Shown here: piece by piece, positions 23,001 through 34,900 of the stretch | Numbering within the stretch: the first letter of the stretch is position 1 | How the letters are laid out: every line of letters starts with the position of its first letter | DNA from: Diplonema japonicum | Lineage: Eukaryota; Euglenozoa; Diplonemea; Diplonemida; Diplonemidae | Direction: 5' to 3' | Assembly (NCBI GenBank): GCA_964019335.1 | Contig: OZ025703.1 | Coordinates: 451,001-515,000, forward strand | Length of the DNA stretch: 64,000 bases | Program-made: the position numbers and the translations under genes | The notes under the pieces: model-generated | The model's database searches: none | What the model saw: only the letters and a program-made list of their open reading frames with translations | What the model was told of the DNA's origin: nothing

Positions 23001-23665
23001 CGAGTCTCGCTTCTTTAGCCTCCGCAACGCCTGCAAGCGAGACGCCTGCCGAGATGCCGCAAACGGCGGCCCAAACCCCTACCAAGGCAAAGACCTTGCC
23101 GTTGCCGCGCGAGACGTCTCCGTCTGTGTCACCACCTGCTGTGTCGCCCCCGAGGAGTGAGATCCCACGTTCTCCTCCTGCCCGCTCTCCCGTTCATTCT
23201 CCAGCTCGTGTTCCGGTTTCCGATCCGCCGACACCGCAAAGAAGAACGTCTCTGGACAAGCCGCCCAAGGGCACTCTCAACAGCGGCGGGGTAGGCAAGC
23301 TCGGCGTCACAGTGCTGTCTGCCAGGAACTTGCCTACATCCAGTCAATCGTGCCTCGTGAAGGTCTTGCTCACCGAACCCAGCTTCGGTACCAAGAAGTT
23401 CAAGACGCGGCCTGTAAACGCAGGCACCACGAACCCTGTGTGGAATGTGATGTTCACATTCGACGCTCTCCCGAAGGGCGTTTTGGCGAAATGCCGGCTG
23501 CAGGTGGAGGTGTGGGACCCTATCAAATCTCTGGTGCTGGCTGCGGGGGTGACCGAGCTTCACGCGATGCAAGACGCAAGCAGCTCGGAGTCCTGGGTTG
23601 AGGTGTTCCACGAGGGAAACCCAGCAGGGGAGGTGAAGCTTGTCTTAGCGCCGCAAGGCATTTAG
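20013..23665 (+). CDS. MCTP-like multiple C2 and transmembrane protein
   Basis: The protein is about 959 aa in six exons: 20013-20103, 20724-21525, 21564-21682, 21728-21852, 21889-22012 and 22047-23665. The first intron is 620 nt; the others are 38, 45, 36 and 34 nt. Exon joins rebuild a C2 domain (GGVLQVE joined to VLECSGLVAGD, then TSDPFVKL). A hydrophobic region then resembles the PRT_C membrane domain of MCTPs, around AWERPDTAMALTKLF and the following hydrophobic stretch. Three more C2-like domains come after it (about 22140-22470, 22605-22960 and 23290-23650). MCTPs tether the ER and bind Ca2+ and phospholipids; they normally carry C2 domains before the TM domain, so this order is unusual. 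Several C2 acidic loops are kept (DDSGSCDP, DMKTSDPY). Confidence 0.8.
20104..20723 (+). other. Unusually long first intron of the MCTP-like gene
   Basis: This 620-nt intron starts GTATGC and ends in an A-rich tract plus CAG. It is about 15 times the usual length here. It opens with a C-run of 20 (20113-20132), then about 150 nt of AT-rich sequence. From about 20300 to 20660 it has gene-like base composition with partial open frames on both strands. None resembles a known protein. It may hold an insertion or a decayed exon. Confidence 0.6.
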
Positions 23666-23770
23666 CCGTCTAACCATGGCCGCTAGACGTAGAATAGAAT
23701 AATACCGTTGTTTGTTATAACTTGGGGGAAAAAAAGAAATATTTGAAATCACCACAAGGAGGGGGGCACA

Positions 23771-24418
23771 ATGATCGAGACAATGTGGAGCCAGCCGCCG
23801 CCCCTCTTAATGGGGTGGGTCACGCAGCTGGGGTTTTTGGTGTGCATGGTTTTCTTTTCTATCTCTCTCGCGTCGGGGTTGTACTATGCTGCAGAGCTTG
23901 CAGAGGAGAACACAGTGATGGCGAAGAAGGTTCTAAAGTACTGGGGATGGGGGGTGATGGTGGTGCTGTCGCTGCTGTGGCTGGTGGATGGGATACCGTT
24001 CTGGAAGTGCGCGTGTGGGTTGCTGGCGAATATTTCCTATGGGACTCTGTTGTTCGAGTACCCATTTGCAAGGTTCATCTCCGCCCCTGTGATCCTCAGC
24101 ATCGGTATGCTTCAGTTTTCATATCACTGTTGCCAGCTCTCTTTTTCATCGACACCTGCCAGTGGTACCTGTACTTCATCGATGACTTTACCCCAGGCTA
24201 CTCTGTCTCTATGGTATATGCTGTTTTCTTTGTTTTTCTATGTATCCAACCCACTTCCACAGATCATAGGGTTCTTCGGGACTATGGTGTGGCCCGTGCC
24301 CTTTGGCTTCTTCGTTACCCTTTCTCTCAGTGACCAGAGCCTCCCTGGGTTGGGCAGTTTGCACAACAGGGGTGATCATGAAGTAGCAAAAAAGCGAAGG
24401 TATTTCGGGGGGGGATGA
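23771..24418 (+). CDS. TEX261/Svp26 family ER-Golgi membrane protein
   Basis: The protein is about 188 aa in three exons: 23771-24104, 24137-24213 and 24263-24418 (introns 32 and 49 nt). The segment SGLYYAAELAEENTV matches the family signature AGLYYLAELIEEYTV. The C-terminal PVPFGFFVTLSLSDQSLPG also matches. Four hydrophobic segments are visible, about the family's usual size. In yeast, Svp26 is an adaptor that loads selected Golgi enzymes into COPII vesicles. Spliced exon 2 supplies TCQWYLYFIDDFTPGYSV, which no single frame shows. An alternative ATG lies at 23782. Confidence 0.9.
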   Translation: MIETMWSQPPPLLMGWVTQLGFLVCMVFFSISLASGLYYAAELAEENTVMAKKVLKYWGWGVMVVLSLLWLVDGIPFWKCACGLLANISYGTLLFEYPFARFISAPVILSIGMLQFSYHCCQLSFSSTPASGTCTSSMTLPQATLSLWYMLFSLFFYVSNPLPQIIGFFGTMVWPVPFGFFVTLSLSDQSLPGLGSLHNRGDHEVAKKRRYFGGG

Positions 24419-24862
24419 AAAAAAAAAAAAGAACAAATTGAAATAATTACACCGACAGGGGTATATTGGGGATACTGGACTTCTTCTTCAAACGAGGCAC
24501 TCCGACTTCTGAGCTAAAAGGATACTGACCAGTGCAAAAAAAGAGAAGTTCTTAAAACGTTAAAACATCTACAGAGAGAGAAAAAATAGTAACAACTAAG
24601 AAACCACACTTGCTACACGCCCAAACCTCGTGTATCGGTGAAAGGGGAGAAAAAGGAGAGAAAACCCGCAATGAAAAAAAAAGAACAAGGAAACCCCCCC
24701 CTTCCGCCTGGAAGATTTTCCTTTTTGAAAAATTATCGCTTTAGGTCTTTTTTTTTTTTAAAAAGAATTGTACGCTTTCTTTTTTGTTCTTTTGTTGTCT
24801 TCAAGGTGTTTCTCCAATACACTGTTCCAAGGCAGGGACTCGTAGCATGCTGTAGTGGAAAG
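24419..24862. other. Intergenic A/T-rich stretch
   Basis: Short A, T and C runs, with no gene seen. The last 100 nt turn pyrimidine-rich and contain CCAAGGCAG at 24829-24837, about 25 nt before the next ATG. Confidence 0.6.
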
Positions 24863-27343
24863 ATGGTGAAAATAGAAGTGTTGTTGGCGGTGGCCGTTGT
24901 GGCAGTGGGTGTGCAGGGGGTGACATATGAGCTGACGAACACAGACCAAGGGGTGTTCTCTCTCAAGCAGGGAAGCGGGAGTGTGGCGGACACGTTGGTG
25001 TGGGAAGAGGAGAAGAACCCACAGTACAACCGAACAACCTTCGACCAGGCGTACATGGACACAGCAAAGGTACCAGGAGATCCAGCTACCTCCCCGCTGC
25101 AGGGGATCAGCTACAGCGCACCTGCACAAAACAGTACTAATTCTACAATATCTGCCTTTGTGACACAGGGCAACAACTCCGACCGCATCTACGAAGTCAC
25201 ATCGAGCACCTACTATGTGGAGTTCTACTCCTATGCACCTTATATCATGTTTGTAACCTTCGATCCCTCCACCTCTAGCCTCCACGAGTGCTCCGTTGTC
25301 CTCGGTATATCAGGTCCCTCAGGCAGTACCTTTTCTTGCGGCAACAGCACCAACACCAACCTCGCCCGCTACGAGCAGATCCTTGCCTCCGACGTGCAGG
25401 GTGTGCGGAGCACTAGCATCACCTTCTACGTGGACGACTCACTGCCGCAGGTCTTCCATACTGCGTACATCGACATTGGGGTCCAGAGGCTCTTCAGATG
25501 GCACCAGATGGAAGGCATGACCGCGTCCATAAAGGATAAAAATGATAAAAGAACAAAAGAAGCGCGGATCACCACAGCGTTCCTCTTCCTAGCTGTGGCG
25601 TTGGGGATGTTCGTGTGGTCGCTCATTGCAGGTCTTCTGTTCGCGTGGCTGGTGCAACCCATCCCAGTTCATGCAAAAATTGAGGCCAGGTTCAGCGGGG
25701 AGGCAGGCAAGGTATTATCAACACCCGTATCCACTCCTTTGTACAGGTTAAGTTCAACACTGTGATACTAAGTGCCATCGCCGTGGTGATCAACTTTACT
25801 GTCTCGGGAGCTGCTGGGTTCACCGGTTGGTATGTTGACGCAACAACTGCGGCACACACACGTACAGGTTCGTGATCGGTGTGCTGTACTTCCTGCTGAT
25901 CATTGGAATTGCCATTTACACTTGTGTTATTCGCATCAAGCACAGGAAAGACCCCTCACCGTCGTCCAGCGTGCAACCTGAGGTAGAAACTGCTCCAGAC
26001 AGTCCTGCCCAGGGTGAGGAGGCGAAGCCGGACGATGAGGTTAAACCAGATGAAGAGAACAGAACAAGTGATAGCTGCGGGAGGGACGAGAACTGGCTGG
26101 CGTCAAGGGGGAACCTGGCGCACATGGGGAGAAAACAATTCATCTTGATGCTGTCGTACCTTGGGGCGATGGTGTTGCTGGTCATCGTTCTGCTGCTGAT
26201 TGTGTACACGTGGACAGTCGAGGACTACGTGATCTACGACAGGCACGAACAGCAACAGCAGGTGGAAGATATCCCACCTCTGACCGCAAAGGCAGTGCAG
26301 TTCATGTATGCATGGAACGGGCTTGCAACTAACATGAAGCTGCACCTGTACACTAAGTGGCTGACACAGTGGTGTGGAAGGCGCTACAAGGCTTCCCTCT
26401 CCGACAGCGGGAAGGACTCGCAGATCAGGGACGCCTTCATCACAGAGTACGCCATTGACATGTCTGAGTATAACCCATCGGACTACAGGGCATACTCCTC
26501 TGTCAACGAGTGGTTCATCAGGCACCTCGCTCCAGGCGTGCGACCCTTGGCCGCTGAAAGGCTGGCTGTGGCGTCGCCCACACACCGTGCCCCCGCGGAC
26601 CATATAGGGATTGTACACAGCCCTGCCGACTGCAGGATGCTCATCTTCCCTACCCTGGACAACTCAAGGGTGTGGATCAAGGGGAGCAATTTTAACTACG
26701 GTGAACTGGTATGTCATGTGGCACAATTCGAGGGGGGAAAAACAAACCTTCTTTTTTTTTTCCACATCACAGCTGGACGGGAGAGGGAACTGGTCGACAG
26801 TGTTCGAGCAGGGGAGCATGGTCATCGCAAGACTAGCTCCGCAGGACTACCACCGGTTCAACTCGCCTATTAACGGGACTATTGCAGAGCAGTGGGACAT
26901 CGATGGGACGTACTGGAGCGTCAACGCTGACGCAGCAAAGTCGAAGAACTATGCCTTCTACAACCTGAGGAGGGTTGTCATCATGAGGTACACAAAGCCC
27001 AGCGGTGCGGTTAAGCACCTGGCATACGTCGCTATCGGGGCTACCTGTGTTGGGTCCGTCGTCTTCACCTATGATGCCACTGCACCCATTCCAGCTGGGG
27101 GGGAGCTGGGGTTCATGCAGTTTGGTGGATCCACCGTTATCATATTAATGGAGAAGGTATGTTGTCCTGTTTAAGGAAACAACACGCACACAGGACGAGC
27201 TCATCCCCGACGACGATATAGTGTACAACTCTGCAAAGCCTGTTGAATCCTATATTAAGGTATGGGAAGGAAGGGCGGGAGGAATCCTTTTTTTTTATAC
27301 AATTTAACAGGTCGGCGAAAGACTAGGCATACTAAGCACGTAG
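24863..27343 (+). CDS. Phosphatidylserine decarboxylase fused to secretory multi-TM region
   Basis: The protein is about 751 aa in six exons: 24863-25711, 25747-25829, 25868-26708, 26773-27156, 27194-27259 and 27311-27343. It starts with a signal peptide (MVKIEVLLAVAVVAVGVQG), then an unassigned domain of about 210 aa with several N-glycosylation sequons. Four TM segments follow, with an acidic linker between the third and fourth. The C-terminal 290 residues are a PSD: HSPADCR carries the Asp, LAPQDYHRFNSP the His, and FGGST the self-cleavage Ser (codon 27130-27132). PSD makes phosphatidylethanolamine from phosphatidylserine after autocleavage to a pyruvoyl enzyme. If the signal peptide and all four TMs are real, the PSD domain faces the lumen. 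The ending VGERLGILST comes only from correct splicing. Confidence 0.88.
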
Positions 27344-28443
27344 AAGTACGTGTTTTTCTTTCTTTTTTTTTTTTGAAACGAAGAAGACATGTGGTGTGGT
27401 ATCTCTGACCCTTTGGTGTGTGGGGGGGGGGGGGGGGGGGGGCGTTGCTGACCCCCCCATTCATTGTGAATTTTTGTCCCTCTCTTTTTTTCTTGGGGGT
27501 GAACGATTTTTTTTTATTGTGTGATGCCCTCAAAATGTGCAGACGGGGAGCAGCCTCCGTGCTGTGGGTTGGGATGTTTGCTCGCAAATCCAAGCGGTTT
27601 GTGGAGTAACTAGAGGTCACTCTTCGATAGTAAGCCAGCAGGGGTAAGAAACTGCAGCCGTCACGGCCGGGAACTGGAAGAAGGAGAATGACACTTTTTA
27701 TTTTTATTCTTCTTCCATTCTCTCTACACATTTCTTATCAGTTATTGTTCTTTGATATGTAAATACTAAGGCATGTCCTTACGTTATTCTCTTTTTTCTT
27801 CTTCTTCTTTTTTTTTTTTTTAGTCCGTAGTAGTGGGCGTGATTCTATTTTTTTCTTGTTTTATTTTCTCAGCACTCTTTTCTTTCACTTCTGGTTCCTT
27901 TTTTTTTTTTCTCTTCAGAAGGGAAAGACAGAATAAATACAATTTCTTTTTGATGAACACCACCCCTCTCTTTTTTTTTTTTTTGAATTTAAAAGTCTGA
28001 ATTTTCTTTTTTTTTTTCCAATTTATTTATGTCACATCTTCGGCATCTCTATTCTGCGCGCACCTGCTGGATGTCCTCCTGGCCGAGGATCACCTCTTCG
28101 GCTTTTTTGCTCTAGCCAAGCCTTGCCCCCCTGGCACGGGCACATGGATAGCCTGTGGAGCACTTGCCGTGGCACTCGTAGACCCACTGGCGCCAGCACG
28201 GCTAGCTCAGGATTGGGAATGTCAATAGCGGCAATTTGTGGAGGCGCATCTCTCGCCCCCCCCCCAGCTGCTGGCAGGAAACGTGGAAACGTTTCCGTTC
28301 CCGTTTCCGTTTCCATACTTTTCAAAATTCTTATGGAAACGGCTTCCTTCTTAAGGAAACATAAGGAAACGTTTCCGTATCCTTTTCCGTTTCCCTTTTT
28401 TTCAAAAAATGCATGGAAACGCGTTTCCATGCCAGCATAGCCC
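27344..28443. other. Repeat-rich intergenic region
   Basis: It holds a G-run of 21 (27422-27442), many T runs (27270-28020), a GC-rich block at 28030-28260 and the GGAAACG palindrome cluster at 28278-28433. The GC-rich block has a minus-strand open frame of about 75 codons rich in Pro, Gly and Arg that matches nothing recognised. No expressed gene is supported. Confidence 0.6.
28278..28433. repeat. GGAAACG/CGTTTCC inverted-repeat cluster
   Basis: The heptamer GGAAACG and its complement CGTTTCC recur about a dozen times in 155 nt, in both orientations. The cluster ends in a perfect 22-bp palindrome at 28411-28432, centred on CG. It could extrude hairpins, or be the remains of a dispersed palindromic repeat. 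Confidence 0.8.
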
Positions 28444-28817
28444 TAGGGGGGGTCATATGGTCCTTAAAAAGGGCCACTTTTTGCGCTTTTTCAGGCTCTT
28501 CGCCAAGGGCATTTTGGGCCCTTAAAAAAACTGTAACCACTCCAAAAGTGCCCACAAATCACCCAAACCCCCGTTTCCCGATGGTTTCCAGCAACATAAA
28601 ATAGGGGCCCTAGGATTACATAGGGAAAGTACCAAACGGGGGCCCCAAAATTAGAACATGATTCTAGGCACTTCTGGGGCCGGAAACCATCGGGAAACGG
28701 GGGTTTGGGTGATTTGTGGGCACTTTTGGGGTGGTTACAGTTTTTTTAAGGGCCCAAAATGCCCTTGGCGAAGAGCCTGAAAAAGGGCAAATAACGACCC
28801 CCTTATGACCCCCCCTA
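28444..28817. mobile_element. MITE/foldback-like element with long inverted repeats
   Basis: Outer ends are perfect 14-nt inverted repeats, TAGGGGGGGTCATA at 28444-28457 and its complement at 28804-28817. The TA at each edge is as left by Tc1/mariner-type insertion. Inside, arms of about 100 nt (28487-28589 and 28682-28785) are nearly perfect inverted copies; I see one mismatch. The loop is about 92 nt. There is no ORF, so it would be non-autonomous. Confidence 0.7.
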
Positions 28818-28908
28818 CCCCCCTCCCCCCGAAACTGAGAATGTAGCCAGCGCCAACTGGCCTACAATTCAATCACCCCCATTTAAAAAAAAAAAACAGG
28901 ACGAAAAC

Positions 28909-31900
28909 ATGGCGGAAGCTGAGCTGGAAGACCTGAAGAGAAAGCAGAAAATATGGCAAGATAAGGTAAAGGAAAAAGTAAGGCAGGTTGAACTCGAGAG
29001 AGACGAGTACAAGGATGAAGCACAGCGCCACGTGTCCGCCATAGATGCATACAAAGAAATGATAAAGAACTACCAGGATGACTTGCTGAACAAAGAAGAG
29101 AAGCAAGAGAAGGAAAAGGAGACGGAGAAGAAACTGAAACAGCTGGACACCGAGTACACCGAGAAGGTGGACTTCTACAAGGACTACGTTGCGAAGCTAG
29201 ACACGATGCTGCAGGAACGCAACTCCACTATCGATGCACTTAAAAGAGGCCTCTCCGACAATGCATTGGACGAAGAGCTCAGCCGCCACAAGCAAAGCAT
29301 CGATCTGTTTGACTTAGAACGCCGCGAGCACAAGATGACCATCGACAACCTCAATCTCCAGCTCGATAGGCTCCGGTGCGAAATCGGGGGTGGCGTCCCT
29401 CCACCAGAGACACAGGTCGACGAGCTCCTCTCCCAAAACCTCAAACTCAAACAAGAGCTCCAAGGCATGGAACGGCACATGCTCGAACAGCAGTCTCTCT
29501 ATCGCGAGCTTGGCATCAAGGAATGCCAGCTTACCGCCGCCTACGAGGAGTCTGTCAAAGAGAACAAAGAAAACGAAAAGCGCCTTGCGATGTGGAAGGA
29601 AAAGGCAAAGGAAAAACTGAACGAAAAGGACGAGGAGCTCGCGATGATCAAAGAGAAGTTCCACATATTCCAAACGCGCGCAAAGACGGCGCACGCTCAG
29701 GAACGGGAGGAAAAGGAAAAACTGGTTGCACAACTTCAGGCTCGTGAAGGATCCGACGCCGCCCCTGCAAGTGGCAGTGGCGACGAGCAGCTGCGCGCTG
29801 AGTGCGACGACCTGCACCTGAAGCTCTCAGAGATGGAAACCGAGCTGCGTGTGATGCGCAGCAACAACGAGGACCTGACCGACAGGTGCGCCGAGCTGCA
29901 GGAATCCACCACACAACTGACCAGCGCAATAGACCAAACTCAGGTGGAGAAGCAGTCTTTGCTCACTCAATTGGAAACCATGCAAAATGCAGCAGACGGC
30001 AACACCTCTTTGGAACAAGTCTTGATCGAGACCAGGCGTGAGCTAGAGGCTGCTAAGCGGGAATCGTCTGAAGCACATGCACAGGCTGAGGCAAGCGAGG
30101 CGAGTAAAGCAACTGCTGCACAGCAGCTTGAGGAATACAAGGACAAACAGAACCAATTTAAGGAGATGGTGAAGGGGAGATTGGATGAAAGCAAAGCAGA
30201 GGTCGCAGCACTTGAAGAGGAGCTCGTCGCGAAGAGAGCAGCTGAGGCTGAGCACAGCAGCAGTGCAGCAGCGCTTCGGGAGGAGCTGCAGAACAAGACA
30301 GCTGAGCTGGCGAACATTCAAGAGACATTACAAGCCACAGGAACTGGCATCCAACAGGAGCTAGCGACGGCTAGGGAGGAGACAGAAGCCGCGAAGCGTG
30401 AAGCGGTCGAAGTGAAAACACAGCTTGATGAGAGGGAGGCAGAAAAAGCTGCAGCAGAACAGCTATTAAAGGAAAGCAATGAAAAACAGGAGGTGGCAAT
30501 GGGGGAGATCAATGAGTGCAAAGAGAGGATCGCATCACTCGAAGACGAACTTGCATCGAAAGAGACAGCAGAAGGGGAGCTGACCAGCACTATCACCTCG
30601 CTTCGAGAAGAGCTGCAGAACAAGACAGCTGAGCTGTCCAACATCCAGGAAGCTCTTCAGGAGACAGGCAGCAACCTTCAGCAAGAGCTAGCAGTGACAA
30701 AGGAAGAATCCGAAGCTGCTAAGCGCGAGGTAGAAGCTTTAAGAGAAGAAGACATTAAGAAGGAAGCGGTGACAGAAGAGCTCAGAAGATCTGCCGCATC
30801 ACTACAAGAACAGCTGCAGAGCCAGGGAAAGACAGATAACGTGGCAATGGAAGAGCTTCGTGACGAGCTGCAGACCAGGACAACTGCACTTGAAAACACC
30901 CTGCAAGAACTTGCGGCAGCAAAGGAAGAAGCCGAAGAAGCGAAGCGTGAGACTGCAGTGGCACGGGATTGCCTTGAAAGTTATGAAGATAAGCAGAAGG
31001 AAGTGACAGGGGAGTTCGAAGAAAGCAAAGAGAAGATTGCATCACTCGAAGGTGAGCTTGAAGCGAAAACAGCCGGGGCGGAAGAGCTGACCGGCACCAT
31101 CACCTCTCTTCAGGAAGAACTTCAGAACAAGACAACCGAACTTGCGAACATCCAAGAGACTCTTCAAGAGACAGGCAGCAACCTTCAGCAAGAGCTTGCG
31201 GCAGCAAAGGAAGAATCTGAAGCAGCGAAGTGCAAGGTGGTTGAGGCACAGGAAGAGCTTGAATCGCTGAAGAAGCAGTGCGAGGAGAAGGAAGCAACCA
31301 ACGTGGCAACCGAGCAGAAGCTCAACGATTACAAGGAAAAACAGAACCAGTTCAAGGAGATGGTGAAGGAGAAGTTTGATACAAGCAAAGAGAAGATTGC
31401 ATCACTCAACAATGAACTTGAAGCGAAAACAACTGCGGCAGAAGAGCTGACTGGCACCATTACCTCTCTTCAGGAAGAACTTCAGAACAAGACAACCGAG
31501 CTTGCGAACATCCAAGAGACTCTTCAAGAGACCGGTAGCAACCTTCAACAAGAGCTTGCAGCAGCAAAGGAGGAATCTGAAACTACTAAGCGTGAAGTGA
31601 CTGAGGCACAAGTTGCTACCATGCAACATTTTGAGGAGTACAAGACTGAAATGCAAGGCGAGCTTGCGCGGAGCAAGGAAAATATTTCCTCACTTGAAGC
31701 CGAGTTGTCTACAGGCGAAGCCAAGAGAGAAGAGCTGACCGGCACTGTTGGATCGCTCCAAGAAGAGCTTCAAAAGAAAACAGCCGAGCTTGCGAACATC
31801 CAAGAGACACTTCAAGAGACCGGCAGCAACCTTCAGCAAGAGCTTGCAGCAACAAAGGAGGAATCTGAAGCAGCGAAACGTAAAGTGACTGAGGCACAAG

Positions 31901-34900
31901 AAGAGCTTGAATCGCTGAAGAAGCAGTGCGAGGAGAAGGAAGCAACCAACGTGGCAACCGAGCAGAAGCTTGACGAATACAAGGAAAAACAGAACCAGTT
32001 CAAGGAGATGGTGAAGGAGAAGTTTGATACAAGCAAAGAGAAGATTGCATCACTCAACAATGAACTTGAAGTGAAAACAAGTGCGGCAGAAGAGCTGACT
32101 GGCACCATCACCTCTCTTCAGGAAGAACTTCAGAACAAGACAATCGAACTTGCGAACATCCAAGAGACTCTTCAAGAGACCGGTAGCAACCTTCAACAAG
32201 AGCTTGCAGCAGCAAAGGAGGAATCTGAAGCAGCGAAACGCGAAACTGCCGAGGAACAGGAGAAGCTTGCTTCTCTTGAATCTAAAAATGAAATGAAAGA
32301 AGCACAACTTTTGGAGGCGCAGCAGAAGTTCAGGGAAAGTGAAGAGAGGGTTGCATCACTCGAAAGCGAGCTTGCATTGAAGGTGACAGCAGAAGAAGAA
32401 CTGAATGGAAACAATGCCTCACTTCAAGAAGAGCTTCAGAGTAAGGTAGCAGAGCTCGCGAATATCCAAGAGGCTCTTCAAGAGACTGGCAGCAACCTTC
32501 AGCAGGAGCTTGCAGCAGCAAAAGAAGAATCTGAATCCGCAAAACGTGAGGTTGCTGAGGTACGAGAAGAAAAGGAACAGCAGTTTGAAGAATTCAAGGT
32601 GAAAACAGCGTCACTCGAAAGTGAGCTTCAGGACAAAACAGCTGAGCTTCAGAGCCAAGAGACGGAGCTAACAAACATCCAAGAGACTCTTCAAGAGACA
32701 GGCAGCAACCTTCAGCAAGAGCTTGCGGCAGCAAAGGAAGAATCTGAAGCAGCGAAGTGCAAGGTGGTTGAGGCACAAGAAGAGCTTGAATCGCTGAAGA
32801 AGCAGTGCGAGGAGAAGGAAGCAACCAACGTGGCAACCGAGCAGAAGCTCAACGATTACAAGGAAAAACAGAACCAGTTCAAGGAGATGGTGAAGGAGAA
32901 GTTTGATACAAGCAAAGAGAAGATTGCATCACTCAACAATGAACTTGAAGCGAAAACAACTGCGGCAGAAGAGCTGACTGGCACCATTGCCTCTCTTCAG
33001 GAAGAACTTCAGAACAAGACAACCGAGCTTGCGAACATCCAAGAGACTCTTCAAGAGACCGGTAGCAACCTTCAGCAGGAGCTTGCAGCAGCAAAGGAGG
33101 AATCTGAAACCGCAAAACGCGAGCTTGCTGAGGTACAAGAACAACTGGAAGCACTAGAAGGCGAATGTGCGGAGAAGGAGCAGCAGTTTGAGGGATTCAA
33201 GGAAAAAGCAGTGTTGCTCGAGGGTGAGATCGCTGCTCGAGACTCGGAACTAAAAAGCGCAGAAACCATCCAAGAGGCTCTTCAGCAAGAGCTTGCAGCA
33301 GCAAAGGAGGAATTCGAAGAGGCGAAGCGTGAGGCTGCAGTGGCGCGGGATAGCCTTGAAAGTTATGAAGATAAGCAGAACCAGTACAGCGAGGATGTGA
33401 AACGGGAGTTCGAAGAAAGCAAAGAGAAGATTGCATCACTCGAAGGTGAACTTGAAGCGAAAACAACTGCTGCAGAAGAGCTGACCGGCACCATTACCTC
33501 TCTTCAGGAAGAGCTTCAGAACAAATCAGCCGAGCTTGCGAACATCCAAGAGACACTTCAAGAGACTGGTAGCAACCTTCAGCAAGAGCTTGCGGCAACA
33601 AAGGAGGAATCTGAAGCAGCGAAGTGCAAGGTGGTTGAGGCACAGGAAGAGCTTGAATCGCTGAAGAAGCAGTGCGAGGAGAAGGAAGCAACCAACGTGG
33701 CAACCGAGCAGAAGCTTGACGAATACAAGGAAAAACAGAACCAGTTCAAGGAGATGGTGAAGGAGAAGTTTGATAAGAGCAAAGAGAAGATTGCATCACT
33801 CAACAATGAACTTGAAGTGAAAACAAGTGCGGCAGAAGAGCTGACTGGTACCATTACCTCTCTTCAGGAAGAACTTCAGAACAAGACAACCGAACTTGCG
33901 AACATCCAAGAGACTCTTCAAGAGACCGGTAGCAACCTTCAACAAGAGCTTGCAGCAGCAAAGGAGGAATCTGAAGCAGCGAAACGCGAAACTGCCGAGG
34001 AACAGGAGAAGCTTGCTTCCCTTGAATCTGAAAATGAAATGAAAAAAGCACAACTTTTGGAGGCGCAGCAGAAGTTCAAGGAAAGTGAAGAGAGGGTTGC
34101 ATCACTCGAAAGCGAGCTTGCATTGAAGGTGACAGCAGAAGAAGAACTGAACGGAAACAATGCCTCACTTCAAGAAGAGCTTCAGAGTAAGGTAGCAGAG
34201 CTCGCGAATATCCAAGAGGCTCTTCAAGAGACTGGCAGCAACCTTCAGCAGGAGCTTGCAGCAGCAAAAGAAGAATCTGAATCCGCAAAGCGTGAAGTGA
34301 CTGAGGTGCAAGAGCAGCTTGCGGTATTGAAGAACGAGTGTGAAGAGAAAGAGACCACTCGAGTTGCTGCTGAGCAGCAACTTGAATCTAACAGAGAGAA
34401 GTTCACCCAGTTCAAGGAGATGGCAAAGGGGAAGCTTGATGAATACAAAGAGAAAATCGCAACACTTGAAGGCGAACTTGCGTCGAAGGTGACAGCGGAA
34501 GGGGAGCTGAACAGCACCATTGTGTCGTTGCGAGAAGAACTTAGTGACAGGACAAGTGAACTAGCAGCCATCCAGGAGACTGGTAGCAACCTTCAGCAGG
34601 AGCTTGCGGCAGCAAAGGAAGAATCTGAAACTGCAAAGAGTGAGGTGACCAGGCTGAGCACTGCATACGGGGAAAAGGAAGCGAGCAGCATTGCTGTTGA
34701 AGAAGCATACAATGAGAAGCAGAACACACTCAAAGAGAAAATGAGGGGGAAGTTTGAAGAATACAAAGAGAAGATCGCATCATGCGAAGGCGAACTTGAG
34801 TCAAGCATGGCGACTTGCAGCAGCCTTCAGCAAGAACTTGCAGCAGCAAAAGAAGAATCCGAAGCTGCTCAGCGTGAACTTGAGGCACTCAAGGTTTCTT

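Noticed and set aside
28031-28100. Minus-strand segment faintly like the end of histone H3
   Set aside because: Only a handful of residues agree (DIQ and a few others) and the frame breaks just upstream.
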